Source: CAZFLM01 sp964519955
Lineage (GTDB): Bacteria; Armatimonadota; Chthonomonadetes; Chthonomonadales; CAJBBX01
Length of the DNA: 13,983 nt
Direction: 5' to 3'
Assembly: GCA_964519955.1 (NCBI GenBank)
Contig: CAZFLM010000120.1
Span: forward strand, 1-13,983
Made by a program: the position numbers and the translations under genes. Each line of letters starts with the position of its first letter. The first letter of the stretch is position 1. The notes below the pieces were generated by a model, which made no database searches, was not told where the DNA came from, and was given only the letters and a program-made list of their open reading frames with translations. Below, piece by piece: positions 5,311 through 13,917 of this stretch.

Positions 5311-7611
5311 ATGGTGGCGGCGTTGTTGGCGGCGCTGGTTCTGCAGGCAGCGGGGGCCCAGGCTCCGGGGCAGATCGCGAGCCTGCGGGTGACGGCATCC
5401 GGCGTGGAGACGGTCAGGATGAAGTCGCTGAGCGGCTCCGACGGAGTGACCGCGGTGTCGGACCGCGGCGGAGCGCGCGCCTTGGTGAACGCGCCGGGGC
5501 AGACGCCGACATCGACCTACCTCTACTTCAGGCTCGACGACGCGACCGCGGCATCGGCCCCGGTGTACGTCACGGTCGAGTACCTGGACGCGCTGGCGAC
5601 GGGGTCGATGGCGCTGCAGTACGACAGCGCGCTGGGCGACGACATCGGCGCGAAGTTCCGCGAGGCCGACGAGGTGGCGGGTGGCTACCTGGTGGGCACG
5701 GGCAAGTGGCGGCGCGCCGCGTACCTGATTCGGCAGCCCAAGTTCGCCGGGAGGCAGAACACGGGCGCCGACTTCCGCCTGGGCGGCGGTCCCCTGGCCA
5801 TCCGGTCGCTGGTCGTGACCCGGGCCAAACCCGCCGATTGGGATGCCATGAACGAGATCGACTTCACCGACATCAAGCAGCTCGTCAAGCCGGGCCCGGG
5901 CACGCAGCTCATCATCGGCGGGTTCGACCCGGGGCGCAAGGAAGACGGCCCCCGCCTCGCGCGCGCACTGCAGGCCGCCGCGCCGGGCATGAAGGCCATC
6001 GGCGTGACCAGCCATGAGGTCTACATCCGCTGGAACCTGTGCGAGCCGCGCGAGGGCGAGTACGACTGGAGCCTGTACGACCAATACGTAGCGGTATACA
6101 AGAAGACCGGGCTCAAGTGGCTGCCGTTCCTGATCTGCGGCTCCCCCTACTCCGTGCCGGACTGGTTCTACAAGAAGCCCGGCTCGCAGGGCTACGTCTG
6201 CCTGGAGCACGGGCAGGAGTCGGACGTGCAGTCGCTCTGGAACCCGACGATGCGCAAGCACCTCGCCCGGTTCATCAAGGCGTTCTGCGACCACTACCGC
6301 GACCAGGGGGTGATCGAGGGCATTCTGCTGGGCATCACGGGGAACTACGGCGAGGCGATCTACCCGGTGACGGGCAACGACTGGACCGCGGACGTGCATG
6401 GCCCCTACCACACGCACCCGGGGTTCTGGGCGGGCGACAAGTTCGCCGTGGAGAGCTTCCGCTCGTGGCTGATGGCGAAGTACGGCGGCCAAGCCCGGTT
6501 CCGCGACGCGTGGGGCGAGAAGGCAGGCGGCATCAACGAGGCCAAGCCGTTCCTGAAGCAGAACGCCCCGAACGAGCGCGCGTGGCTCGACATGGTCGGC
6601 TGGTACATCGACTCGATGACCGACTACAGCAAGTTCTGGCTTCAGGAGGTACGCAACTCGTTCCCCAAGGGCGACGTGTACCTGTGTACGGGCGGCCACG
6701 CGCCAGCGGAGCACGGCTCCGACTTCGGCGACCAGTGCAAGGTCGCGGCGAAGTTCGGGGCGGGTGTGCGCATCACGAACGAGGCCAGCGACTACCCGGG
6801 CAACTTCTCGCTGACCCGCTGGGTGGCCTCGGCCGGGCGGCAGTACGGCGCGTACTTCAGCTTCGAGCCGGCCGGCGAGGTGAACCCAATCGGCGTCATC
6901 ACGCGCATCTACAACGCCTCGACGGCGGGCGCGAAGGGGCTGCACTATTACCAGCCCAACGTCTACGGCTCGCAGGAGGCCCATGCGAACTTCGTGAAGT
7001 GGGGCGCTCAGTGGGTGCGGCGCGAGCCGATCGTGGAGATCGGGCTGTACTACCCCGAGACGCACGTGCGGCTGAACACGAACGACTTCCTGACGGTGGC
7101 GCAGAAGCTGCGGCGCTCGTTCGACTTCGCGCTCCTGAGCGACCAGCAGATCGTCGACGGCGGCCTGGCGCGGGTGAAGGTACTCGTCATCTCCGACGGC
7201 TACGTGAGCGAGGCGAAGGTCTGGCAGGCGGTGTCCGACTGGGTCGACAAGGGCGGCACGGTCATCCTGGCGACGGGCGGCGAGAAGCCACGCACGGTCG
7301 AGCGCGACCCGGCGACCATCGAGCGCCTCCTGCGGCCGACGACCGGGGACAGGAAGGGCCTGGTGCTGCGCGTGGACGGGCGCGGGCAGGATGACGCGTT
7401 CGGCGGCCAGGTGCGCGAGGCGCTGCTGCGCGTGGCCGGGCTGCAGCCCATCACCCAGGCGATGCTGAGGCTCGGCAAAGAGGCGCCGGGGGCGTTCGCG
7501 ACGTGCGTGGGCCCGCACGAACTGCTGTGGCTGAACCAGACCGACAAGCCGCAGAAGGCCGCCGGCAACGACATACCGCCCTACTCCATCGTGTCGCACA
7601 AGGTGGAGTAG
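5311..7611 (+). CDS. Secreted glycoside hydrolase, GH14/GH42-like TIM barrel
   Basis: A 766-aa protein. A hydrophobic leader (MVAALLAALVLQAAGAQA) suggests export, although its n-region has no positive charge. About 25-165 is a beta-rich, binding-module-like domain. About 195-560 is a glycosidase barrel: REGEYDWSLYDQYV (around 247-259), then GITGNYGEAIYP with the probable acid/base E348. E491 (TNEASDYPG) and E519 (YFSFEPAGE) are candidate nucleophiles. About 600-700 (VKVLVISDGYVSEAKVW, DKGGTVILATGG) resembles the GATase-like trimerisation domain of GH42 beta-galactosidases. The GNYGEAIYP motif recalls GH14 beta-amylases (GPAGELRYP), so family and substrate are open. The start is ATG at 5311 with GAAGGAG 7 nt upstream. 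The frame is open back to 4957, but only through repeats and without a usable start near the leader. Confidence 0.8.
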   Translation: MVAALLAALVLQAAGAQAPGQIASLRVTASGVETVRMKSLSGSDGVTAVSDRGGARALVNAPGQTPTSTYLYFRLDDATAASAPVYVTVEYLDALATGSMALQYDSALGDDIGAKFREADEVAGGYLVGTGKWRRAAYLIRQPKFAGRQNTGADFRLGGGPLAIRSLVVTRAKPADWDAMNEIDFTDIKQLVKPGPGTQLIIGGFDPGRKEDGPRLARALQAAAPGMKAIGVTSHEVYIRWNLCEPREGEYDWSLYDQYVAVYKKTGLKWLPFLICGSPYSVPDWFYKKPGSQGYVCLEHGQESDVQSLWNPTMRKHLARFIKAFCDHYRDQGVIEGILLGITGNYGEAIYPVTGNDWTADVHGPYHTHPGFWAGDKFAVESFRSWLMAKYGGQARFRDAWGEKAGGINEAKPFLKQNAPNERAWLDMVGWYIDSMTDYSKFWLQEVRNSFPKGDVYLCTGGHAPAEHGSDFGDQCKVAAKFGAGVRITNEASDYPGNFSLTRWVASAGRQYGAYFSFEPAGEVNPIGVITRIYNASTAGAKGLHYYQPNVYGSQEAHANFVKWGAQWVRREPIVEIGLYYPETHVRLNTNDFLTVAQKLRRSFDFALLSDQQIVDGGLARVKVLVISDGYVSEAKVWQAVSDWVDKGGTVILATGGEKPRTVERDPATIERLLRPTTGDRKGLVLRVDGRGQDDAFGGQVREALLRVAGLQPITQAMLRLGKEAPGAFATCVGPHELLWLNQTDKPQKAAGNDIPPYSIVSHKVE

Positions 7612-7620
7612 CGGGAGAGG

Positions 7621-7648
7621 CCGGGTGCGGGGTGCCGGGTGTCGGGTG
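7621..7648. repeat. Heptamer array, CCGGGTG family (4 units)
   Basis: CCGGGTG, CGGGGTG, CCGGGTG, TCGGGTG in exact 7-bp register, starting 9 nt after the glycosidase stop codon. It is unrelated in sequence to the other heptamer families in the window but has the same period. Confidence 0.75.
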
Positions 7649-7682
7649 CCGTACCAGCACGTTGGCGCGGGACCGGGCGTAC

Positions 7683-7744
7683 GGGCAGAGCATTCGCGTG
7701 CAGAGCCGGACATTGCCGGGGCGTACGGCGCGAATGCTGTGCCC
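7683..7744. terminator. Large inverted repeat between convergent genes
   Basis: The arm at 7683-7698 (GGGCAGAGCATTCGCG) pairs with 7729-7744 (CGCGAATGCTGTGCCC) over 16 bp with one mismatch, around a 30-nt loop. It lies between the glycosidase stop (7611) and the EamA stop (7766), so a bidirectional terminator or 3'-end-protecting hairpin is likely. No T-run follows on the plus strand. Confidence 0.5.
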
Positions 7745-7765
7745 TCGCGTGGAGGTGGCGGGCGG

Positions 7766-8656
7766 TCAGCCGTCCGGCGCCTGGCGCGCGCGCCCCGTGG
7801 CGCCGACGACGACCCCGGCGATGGCCAGCGCGCCACCGAGGAGGGCCATCGGCGAGAGCGTCTCGCCGAGGCGGGCCCAGCCGACGACAGCGGTGATGAC
7901 CGGGATTAGCGGGAGCCAACTGGACGCCTGGCCGGCGGGCATGTGCGCGAGCACGTAGGACCATGTGACGTACGCTAGGGCCACGGGGACGACGCCGAGG
8001 TAGGCGACCCAGAGCAGGGCAGAGACAGGCGCGTGCACCACGGCGTGGCCGATGCCGGGGGCGAAGTAGAGCAGGCCGAGCGAGCCAGCCCAGACGCTGT
8101 ACGCGCTGACCTGGACGGGCGACATCCGCTGGAGCATGGGCTTCTGCACGACGATGTTGAGGCCCCAGCAGAAGGCCGCGCCGAGACAGAGCCAGATGCC
8201 GGGGGCCAGGTCCAGCCCGTGCCCCTGGCTGATCGAGAGCGCCATAACGCCTGCGAGGCTCATGGCCAGCCCCACACAGGCGCGGGCCGTGATCCGCTCC
8301 TTGAGCAACTGCGCTGCCAGGACGGTCGCCCAGAGCGGCGCCGTATTGGTGACCAGGCTGCCGGACGCGGCGGTCACGGTCTGGAGGCCGTAGTTGAGCA
8401 GGACGTGGTAGGCACACGTGCCGAGGAAGCCGACGAAGACCACCATCGGCCAGTCGCACAGGCGCGGCGGCTTCACCTTCCAGGGAGGAGCAATGAAGAC
8501 GTAGGCGGCGCAGGCCGAGGCGAAGCGCAGCAGCACAAGATGGCCTGGGCTGAACGAGCGCAGGCACTCGCGCAGGCCGACGAACGCGGAGCCCCATGTG
8601 AGGAGGGTGAACGCGAGGGCGGCCAGCGTTCGGCGAGCCACCGCGCCGTCAGGCAT
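7766..8656 (-). CDS. EamA/DMT-family transporter
   Basis: A 296-aa inner-membrane protein with about ten hydrophobic helices in two homologous halves, as in drug/metabolite transporters. The first half (about 8-140) has LLTWGSAFVGLRECLRSFSP and LNYGLQTVTAASGSLVTNTAPLW. The second (about 150-288) has FCWGLNIVVQKPML, LGVVPVALAYVTWSYVL and WLPLIPVITAVVGWARLGET. The substrate cannot be told; the family includes amino-acid and metabolite exporters. The start is ATG at 8656, overlapping the 3' end of the upstream small gene by 8 nt, so the two are translationally coupled. It is convergent with the glycosidase. Confidence 0.9.
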   Translation of the reverse strand: MPDGAVARRTLAALAFTLLTWGSAFVGLRECLRSFSPGHLVLLRFASACAAYVFIAPPWKVKPPRLCDWPMVVFVGFLGTCAYHVLLNYGLQTVTAASGSLVTNTAPLWATVLAAQLLKERITARACVGLAMSLAGVMALSISQGHGLDLAPGIWLCLGAAFCWGLNIVVQKPMLQRMSPVQVSAYSVWAGSLGLLYFAPGIGHAVVHAPVSALLWVAYLGVVPVALAYVTWSYVLAHMPAGQASSWLPLIPVITAVVGWARLGETLSPMALLGGALAIAGVVVGATGRARQAPDG

Positions 8657-8939
8657 TCGGGTCGATCTCCAACTCGCGCTGCGGACGCGCTGCGATGCCC
8701 CTCACGGACAGCTCGACGAACTCGGAGACGGCGCGCTCGCGTTGCAGCGCCTCGATCTGCTTGCGCACCTCGCGCAGCTTGTGCTCGCAGGTGCGCAGGG
8801 CGGCCGGGTCACGAGAGGCCGCAAGGTCGCGCTCCATGCTCGCCATGCGGAGGCGCAGGGCCCCGATCATCTCGTCGATCTCGGCGGCGCGGGGGTTCCC
8901 CTCGAGCGCCTGGTCGATCGCGTCTTCCAGCTCGTCCAT
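8649..8939 (-). CDS. Small helical/coiled-coil protein, unknown function
   Basis: A 96-aa, charged, almost entirely helical protein, not recognised as a named family. Residues about 20-72 (AEIDEMIGALRLRMASMERD through HKLREVRKQIEALQRER) show heptad-like spacing of Leu/Met/Ile, suggesting a coiled coil. There is one Cys and no signal or membrane segment. The start is taken as ATG at 8939, with GAGAGGA (8949-8955) 9 nt upstream. A longer in-frame start at 9020 would translate the heptamer repeat and is rejected. It is the first gene of a pair with the EamA transporter and is divergent from the HIT gene. Confidence 0.7.
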   Translation of the reverse strand: MDELEDAIDQALEGNPRAAEIDEMIGALRLRMASMERDLAASRDPAALRTCEHKLREVRKQIEALQRERAVSEFVELSVRGIAARPQRELEIDPNA

Positions 8940-8994
8940 CGGCGTGTATCCTCTCGTTGGGGAGTATACCTGGGGCGAACGGCGGGAGGCAGGC

Positions 8995-9043
8995 GTCGAA
9001 GGTCGAACGTGAAAGGTCAAAGGTCAAAGGTGAAAGGTCAAAG
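8995..9043. repeat. Heptamer array, GTCRAAG family (7 units)
   Basis: GTCGAAG, GTCGAAC, GTGAAAG, GTCAAAG, GTCAAAG, GTGAAAG, GTCAAAG in unbroken 7-bp register. It ends 12 nt before the HIT start codon, so it occupies the promoter/leader position of that gene. Confidence 0.9.
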
Positions 9044-9055
9044 TGGGGTGGCGCT

Positions 9056-9397
9056 ATGAGTGAGGGGTGTATCTTCTGCAAGATCGCAGCGAAGCAGATA
9101 CCGTCTGCGGTGGTGTATGAGGACGAGGGGCATATTGCGTTTCGGGACATCGACCCGAAGGCGCCGGAGCACGCGATCCTGGTGCCGAAGCGGCACGTCG
9201 AGACGCTGCTCGACCTGGCGGACGAGGGCGAGGCGGGGCGGCTGATGCTGGCGATCGCCGGGGCGGCGCGCGCGATGGGGCTCGAGGCGGGCGGCTTCCG
9301 GGCGCTCGTCAACTACGGCGCGGACGGGGGGCAGGAGGTGATGCACGTTCACTTCCACATCCTGGGCGGGCGGAAGCTGGGGTGGCCGCCAGGGTAG
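9056..9397 (+). CDS. HIT-family nucleotide hydrolase (HINT-like)
   Basis: A 113-aa cytoplasmic protein of the histidine-triad superfamily. The N-terminus CIFCKIAAKQIPS (C5, C8) and the strand ILVPKRHV are typical of bacterial HINT/PKCI-like proteins. The C-terminal triad is H97-V-H99-F-H101 (MHVHFHILGG), with H99 the expected nucleophile. Members hydrolyse AMP-lysine-type phosphoramidates and related nucleotides. Length is normal. The start is ATG at 9056, preceded by a G-rich stretch (TGGGGTGG, 9044-9051) that may act as ribosome binding site. Heptamer arrays flank the gene on both sides (8995-9043 and 9408-9442). Confidence 0.93.
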   Translation: MSEGCIFCKIAAKQIPSAVVYEDEGHIAFRDIDPKAPEHAILVPKRHVETLLDLADEGEAGRLMLAIAGAARAMGLEAGGFRALVNYGADGGQEVMHVHFHILGGRKLGWPPG

Positions 9398-9407
9398 GCG
9401 TCGCGCG

Positions 9408-9442
9408 GTCGAAGGTCGAAGGTCGAAGGTAGAAGGTCGAAG
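9408..9442. repeat. Heptamer array, GTCGAAG family (5 units)
   Basis: GTCGAAG three times, GTAGAAG, then GTCGAAG, starting 11 nt after the HIT stop codon. The unit is that of the array upstream of the same gene, so one gene is bracketed by two arrays of one family. Confidence 0.88.
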
Positions 9443-9506
9443 GTCGGAAGTACGTGGGAGGGGGAGACGGGTTGGCTCGCTGACGGATGTTCTCCCCATC
9501 GGCGTG

Positions 9507-9526
9507 CATCTGCGTCCATCTGCGGT
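9507..9526. repeat. Decamer tandem repeat
   Basis: CATCTGCGTC followed by CATCTGCGGT: two 10-bp units in the 202-bp gap between the HIT gene and the 381-aa secreted-protein gene. It differs from the heptamer arrays in period. Function unknown. Confidence 0.5.
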
Positions 9527-9599
9527 TGCATGCGGCCTCTCGCTGCGTGAAACCCTCCCGGGCGGGGCGCGTAGAGTGAGGTACTAGGAGGAACTCGAC

Positions 9600-10745
9600 A
9601 TGCTACCATCCAGGGTTATCGTGCTCGTCCCGGCTGCCATCCTGGCACTGGCCGGTACCCCATCGTCCGCGCAAGCTCCCGCACAGTCATCCCCGATCGT
9701 GAAGCAGACGTTCGAGCAAGGCGAGGAGGGTTGGACCTCCATGGGGCCGAACGCGAGCGTCGCCGTCACCAAGAACGCCGCCGAAACGCACGAGGGCAAG
9801 CCGGCCCTCCGGTTCCGCTACGCGGTGGCCAAGAGCGAGGTCAACGCGGCGATCTGCCCGATCATGGGGCAGGACCTGAGCGCCGCGAAGTCGGTTCGGA
9901 TGTGGGTCAAGGCCAGCCACGCGACGACGCTGGGGCTCGTCTTGCAGGAGTCCGGCGGCGGGCGGTTCCTCTACCCGTTCACCGTGCCCAAGGAGAAGTG
10001 GTCCCAGGTCGAGGCGGCCCCGGGCGACTTCATGCTGATGGACGGCCAGGACGACCCGAAGGACGCCAACGGCAAGCTGGACATGGACAAGGTCGAGGCG
10101 TTCGCCCTGGCCGACGTTGCCCAGATGCTCATCCAGATGGGCGACGAGGCCGCCAAGCTGATGGGCATCGAGACCGGCCAGCGCTCGGTGTACCTGAGCG
10201 AGCTGGCGGTGACGCGGGACGTGCTGCCCCCGGCCCAGGAGCTGAGCGGCAACGTGATGCTCATCGATACGTTCGCGCGCCCGCTGCCCAGTTGGGTCGG
10301 GGTCGGCGGCGTGAAGCTCTCGGTTGTAGCGGACAAGGCGCTGAAGGGGCGTGCTCTGCAGGCCGACTACCACGTCGGTCCGGGAGCGCTGGCGGGTCTG
10401 CTGCGCTTCGTGCCCAAGGGGAAGCTGGCCGAGGCGAAGTACGTCACCTTCGAGGCCGCGGCGACCAAACCCACGCGGCTGGTGGTGCAGGTGGAGGAGA
10501 CCGGAACCGGGGCCAAGTACCGCACCATGGTGGAGCTGAAGGGCAACTCGCAGCCGGAGACGATCTCGCTGAAGTTCGCCGACTTCACGCCGACCGAGGA
10601 CTCCAAGGTGACCACGGGCTCGCCCAACATGGCCAAGATCAACCAGTTCATCCTGGCGGACCCGACGGGGCTCTTCGGAGGCGCCGACCAGGACATCACG
10701 CTGTGGATCGGCAAGGTGCGGGCGACGGTGTCGCCGGAGAAGTAG
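9600..10745 (+). CDS. Secreted protein with two beta-sandwich (CBM-like) domains
   Basis: A 381-aa protein. The signal peptide is about 1-25 (MLPSRVIVLVPAAILALAGT... ending SSAQA). Two similar halves follow. About 33-207 starts IVKQTFEQGEEGWTSMG, has a strand ALRFRYAVAK and ends VYLSELAVTRD. About 218-377 starts VMLIDTFARPLPSWVGVG, has TRLVVQVEETG and ends DITLWIGKVRATV. Both have the layout of CBM11/CIA30-like jelly rolls: an opening 'F..g...W' strand, a middle binding strand and a closing annotation-like strand. No catalytic motif is visible, so carbohydrate or ligand binding is inferred only. The start is ATG at 9600 with AGGAGGAA (9586-9593) 6 nt upstream. It is convergent with the PQQ-like gene. 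Confidence 0.78.
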   Translation: MLPSRVIVLVPAAILALAGTPSSAQAPAQSSPIVKQTFEQGEEGWTSMGPNASVAVTKNAAETHEGKPALRFRYAVAKSEVNAAICPIMGQDLSAAKSVRMWVKASHATTLGLVLQESGGGRFLYPFTVPKEKWSQVEAAPGDFMLMDGQDDPKDANGKLDMDKVEAFALADVAQMLIQMGDEAAKLMGIETGQRSVYLSELAVTRDVLPPAQELSGNVMLIDTFARPLPSWVGVGGVKLSVVADKALKGRALQADYHVGPGALAGLLRFVPKGKLAEAKYVTFEAAATKPTRLVVQVEETGTGAKYRTMVELKGNSQPETISLKFADFTPTEDSKVTTGSPNMAKINQFILADPTGLFGGADQDITLWIGKVRATVSPEK

Positions 10746-10755
10746 CGTAGGGGTA

Positions 10756-10808
10756 CCGGTGGGACAAGCCCACCGGCAACCTGGCGTTCCACCGATCGTC
10801 CTCCGGAC
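10756..10808 (+). repeat. Three-part hairpin element, copy 2 (partly decayed)
   Basis: H1: CCGGTGGG (10756-10763), loop ACAAG, CCCACCGG (10769-10776), 10 nt after the upstream stop codon. H3 is reduced to GTCC (10798-10801), loop TCC, GGAC (10805-10808). Compared with copy 1 the last stem pair changed from T-A to G-C on both sides at once. Confidence 0.7.
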
Positions 10809-10833
10809 TGGGCGGTGCGCGGCGCATGGCATC

Positions 10834-10866
10834 AGGGGCGGCCCCTCCAGCGAGGGAGCCGCCCCT
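10834..10866 (+). terminator. Strong hairpin terminator between convergent genes
   Basis: AGGGGCGGC (10834-10842) pairs perfectly with GCCGCCCCT (10858-10866). Inside, CCCT pairs with AGGG, with one bulged A and a 6-nt loop. GTTGTCGTCTGT follows on the plus strand, a moderately T-rich tail. It can serve both the plus-strand gene ending at 10745 and the minus-strand gene ending at 10890. Confidence 0.7.
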
Positions 10867-10889
10867 GTTGTCGTCTGTGACAAGCCTGA

Positions 10890-12125
10890 CTACTTGGCCT
10901 TCACGTCGTAGCAGAGCAGCACGTCCTGGTCGCGGATGTACATCCTGCCGTTCGCGATGACGGGGTGCGGCCAGCTATTCTTGCCGCTGCGGTCGGGCTG
11001 TTCGAAGCGGCTGATCTCTTTGTAGCCCGTCGGCGTCGCCTCGGCAAGCGCAACCGTGCCCGCCCCACCCTCGGCGCGCAGATAGAGGCGGCCATCGGCG
11101 AAGGTGATGGAGCCCTTGCCGGGCGCGTTCTGGCGGTCAGCCCAGGCGACTTCGCCGTTGGAGAGCTTCATACAGACCCAACCGCGGCTATCCGAATGGC
11201 CGTAGAGATAGTCGCCGACGAGCACAACCCCGCCGTGGTGGTCCACCATGAGGGTGTTGGCGTACAGCTCCTGGGCGCTCGACCCGGTCACCTTGAACGC
11301 GTTGCAGCCGACGCCGTAGCCGGAGGTAACGAACACGATGCCTTCCTTCACCACAGGCGTGGGGATGACCGCGGTTCGCCCCGGGCGGTTGGCTCGCCAG
11401 AGCACCTTGCCGCTTGACGCCGCGATCCCCGCCACGCTGGCGTCGGTGAGGACGATGTACTGCTTTGCCCCGCCGATGGTCGCCATGACGAGCGACGAGT
11501 AGCTTGCGGAATCGGTCAGCTCCTTGCTCTGCCAGATGGGCTGCCCGGTCTTCTTGTTCAGCGCGAGCACGGTGCCGCCGCCCCCGCCGGGCGTGCAGAC
11601 CATCTTGTCGCCATCGATGAGCGGGGACTCCGAGTAGCCCCAACCGGACATCATCCGGCCGCCGAACGTGTTCATATTGGCGTGCCAGACTTCGGCGCCG
11701 GCGTCGGCCTTCAGGCAGACGATCTCGCCGTTCTGAGCGATGGCATAGACCATCCCGCTGTCGACGGTGGGAGTGCAGCGCGGTCCCGGGTATCCGCCTC
11801 CGCCGCCGGGCTGGCCGACCTTCGCGGTCCAGACGATCTGGCCGTTGGACGCGTTGAGAGCCAGGACGGAACTCGAACCATTGACATCGCCCATGGTGTA
11901 GACGCGGCCGGCGACAACCGAGACGCCGGAGTAGCCCTCGCCGAGGCCAGTGGCCTTCCAGGCGAGCGGCGGCCCACCGGCGGGCCACTGCTTCAGAAGC
12001 CCGGTCTCCCGCGACACGTCGTCGCGGTTGGGGCCGCGCCACTGCGGCCAGTCATCGGCCACGGCGCCGCAGCCCACGGCAGCCAGGAGTGCAGCCGCCA
12101 CGGTGAGTGTCCACATCCTATGCAT
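10890..12125 (-). CDS. PQQ-binding-like beta-propeller protein (exported)
   Basis: A 411-aa protein. The N-terminal signal MHRMWTLTVAAALLAAVGCG could be cleaved as an ordinary signal peptide or as a lipoprotein at C19 (AVGC is a weak lipobox). The mature part opens with DDWPQWRGPNRDD (24-36), the hallmark of a propeller family common in Planctomycetota and relatives. PQQ-type blades follow: VLALNASNGQIVWTAKVG, EIVCLKADAGAEVWHANM, VLALNKKTGQPIWQSKE, VAGIAASSGKVLWRANRPG, MKLSNGEVAWADR. No dehydrogenase domain or cofactor motif is seen, so an enzymatic role is not supported; BamB-like scaffolding or binding is equally possible. The start is ATG at 12125 with AAGGGGG (12135-12141). It is divergent from glpK. 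Confidence 0.87.
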   Translation of the reverse strand: MHRMWTLTVAAALLAAVGCGAVADDWPQWRGPNRDDVSRETGLLKQWPAGGPPLAWKATGLGEGYSGVSVVAGRVYTMGDVNGSSSVLALNASNGQIVWTAKVGQPGGGGGYPGPRCTPTVDSGMVYAIAQNGEIVCLKADAGAEVWHANMNTFGGRMMSGWGYSESPLIDGDKMVCTPGGGGGTVLALNKKTGQPIWQSKELTDSASYSSLVMATIGGAKQYIVLTDASVAGIAASSGKVLWRANRPGRTAVIPTPVVKEGIVFVTSGYGVGCNAFKVTGSSAQELYANTLMVDHHGGVVLVGDYLYGHSDSRGWVCMKLSNGEVAWADRQNAPGKGSITFADGRLYLRAEGGAGTVALAEATPTGYKEISRFEQPDRSGKNSWPHPVIANGRMYIRDQDVLLCYDVKAK

Positions 12126-12144
12126 GCTGAGAGACCCCCTTCCG

Positions 12145-12179
12145 CTAGTAGCGAGTAGCTAGGAGCGAGTAGCGAGTAG
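12145..12179. repeat. Heptamer array, CGAGTAG family (5 units)
   Basis: CTAGTAG, CGAGTAG, CTAGGAG, CGAGTAG, CGAGTAG in exact 7-bp register, just upstream of the PQQ-like gene's ribosome binding site and hence in its leader/promoter region. Confidence 0.87.
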
Positions 12180-12188
12180 ATTGAGCGG

Positions 12189-12209
12189 CAGAAGCCAGAA
12201 GCCAGAAGC
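12189..12209. repeat. Heptamer array, CAGAAGC family (3 units)
   Basis: CAGAAGC three times without a mismatch, 9 bp from the preceding array. The unit equals that at 411-445, on the opposite strand. Confidence 0.85.
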
Positions 12210-12230
12210 CGAAGAGAAAAGGTACGACGC

Positions 12231-12251
12231 GTTCGACCTTCGACGTTCGAC
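12231..12251. repeat. Heptamer array, GTCGAAG family (3 units, inverted)
   Basis: GTTCGAC, CTTCGAC, GTTCGAC; on the minus strand this is GTCGAAC/GTCGAAG, the family found on either side of the HIT gene. It is the third unrelated heptamer type within 107 bp. Confidence 0.8.
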
Positions 12252-12301
12252 GCATCTCCCTATTGTCCCCCTCGGCGCCCGAATCCTGTCTGCGCGGGCG
12301 T

Positions 12302-12330
12302 TTGACAGGGCGCGCGGCGGCCACTACAAT
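12302..12330 (+). promoter_or_regulatory. Sigma-70 promoter of glpK
   Basis: TTGACA (12302-12307), a 17-bp spacer and TACAAT (12325-12330): a perfect -35, a five-of-six -10 and ideal spacing. Transcription would start near 12337, giving a leader of about 29 nt before the glpK ATG. No obvious operator palindrome overlaps it. Confidence 0.85.
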
Positions 12331-12365
12331 GGCGGGCAACCTAGGCCTCCCGGAGATCGACGACG

Positions 12366-13853
<1,488 letters not shown>

Positions 13854-13861
13854 GAGGAGGT

Positions 13862-13917
13862 CCGGGGGTGCAAGACCCCCGGCAGCCAAGCCTACGGCTG
13901 GCCGTCCTCGCGGACGG
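13862..13917 (+). repeat. Three-part hairpin element, copy 3
   Basis: H1: CCGGGGGT (13862-13869), loop GCAAG, ACCCCCGG (13875-13882), 8 nt after the glpK stop. H2: CAGCC (13883-13887) with GGCTG (13896-13900). H3: CCGTCC (13902-13907), loop TCGC, GGACGG (13912-13917), identical to H3 of copy 1. It may also end the glpK transcript. The rest of the window to 13983 holds only another possible GC stem (GGGGCG 13946-13951 with CGCCCC 13961-13966). Confidence 0.8.

Noticed and set aside
4969..7836. 955-codon open frame on the minus strand across the glycosidase
   Set aside because: Antisense shadow of a high-GC gene: arginine/alanine/histidine-rich, no family motifs, and it runs through intergenic repeats.
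8963..8968. Minus-strand -10 box TATACT for the small helical gene
   Set aside because: A good -10 but no acceptable -35 at 16-18 bp.
9461..9497. Hairpin GGGGAGA/TCTCCCC after the HIT gene as terminator
   Set aside because: Only 7 bp with a 23-nt loop and no T-run; too weak to call.
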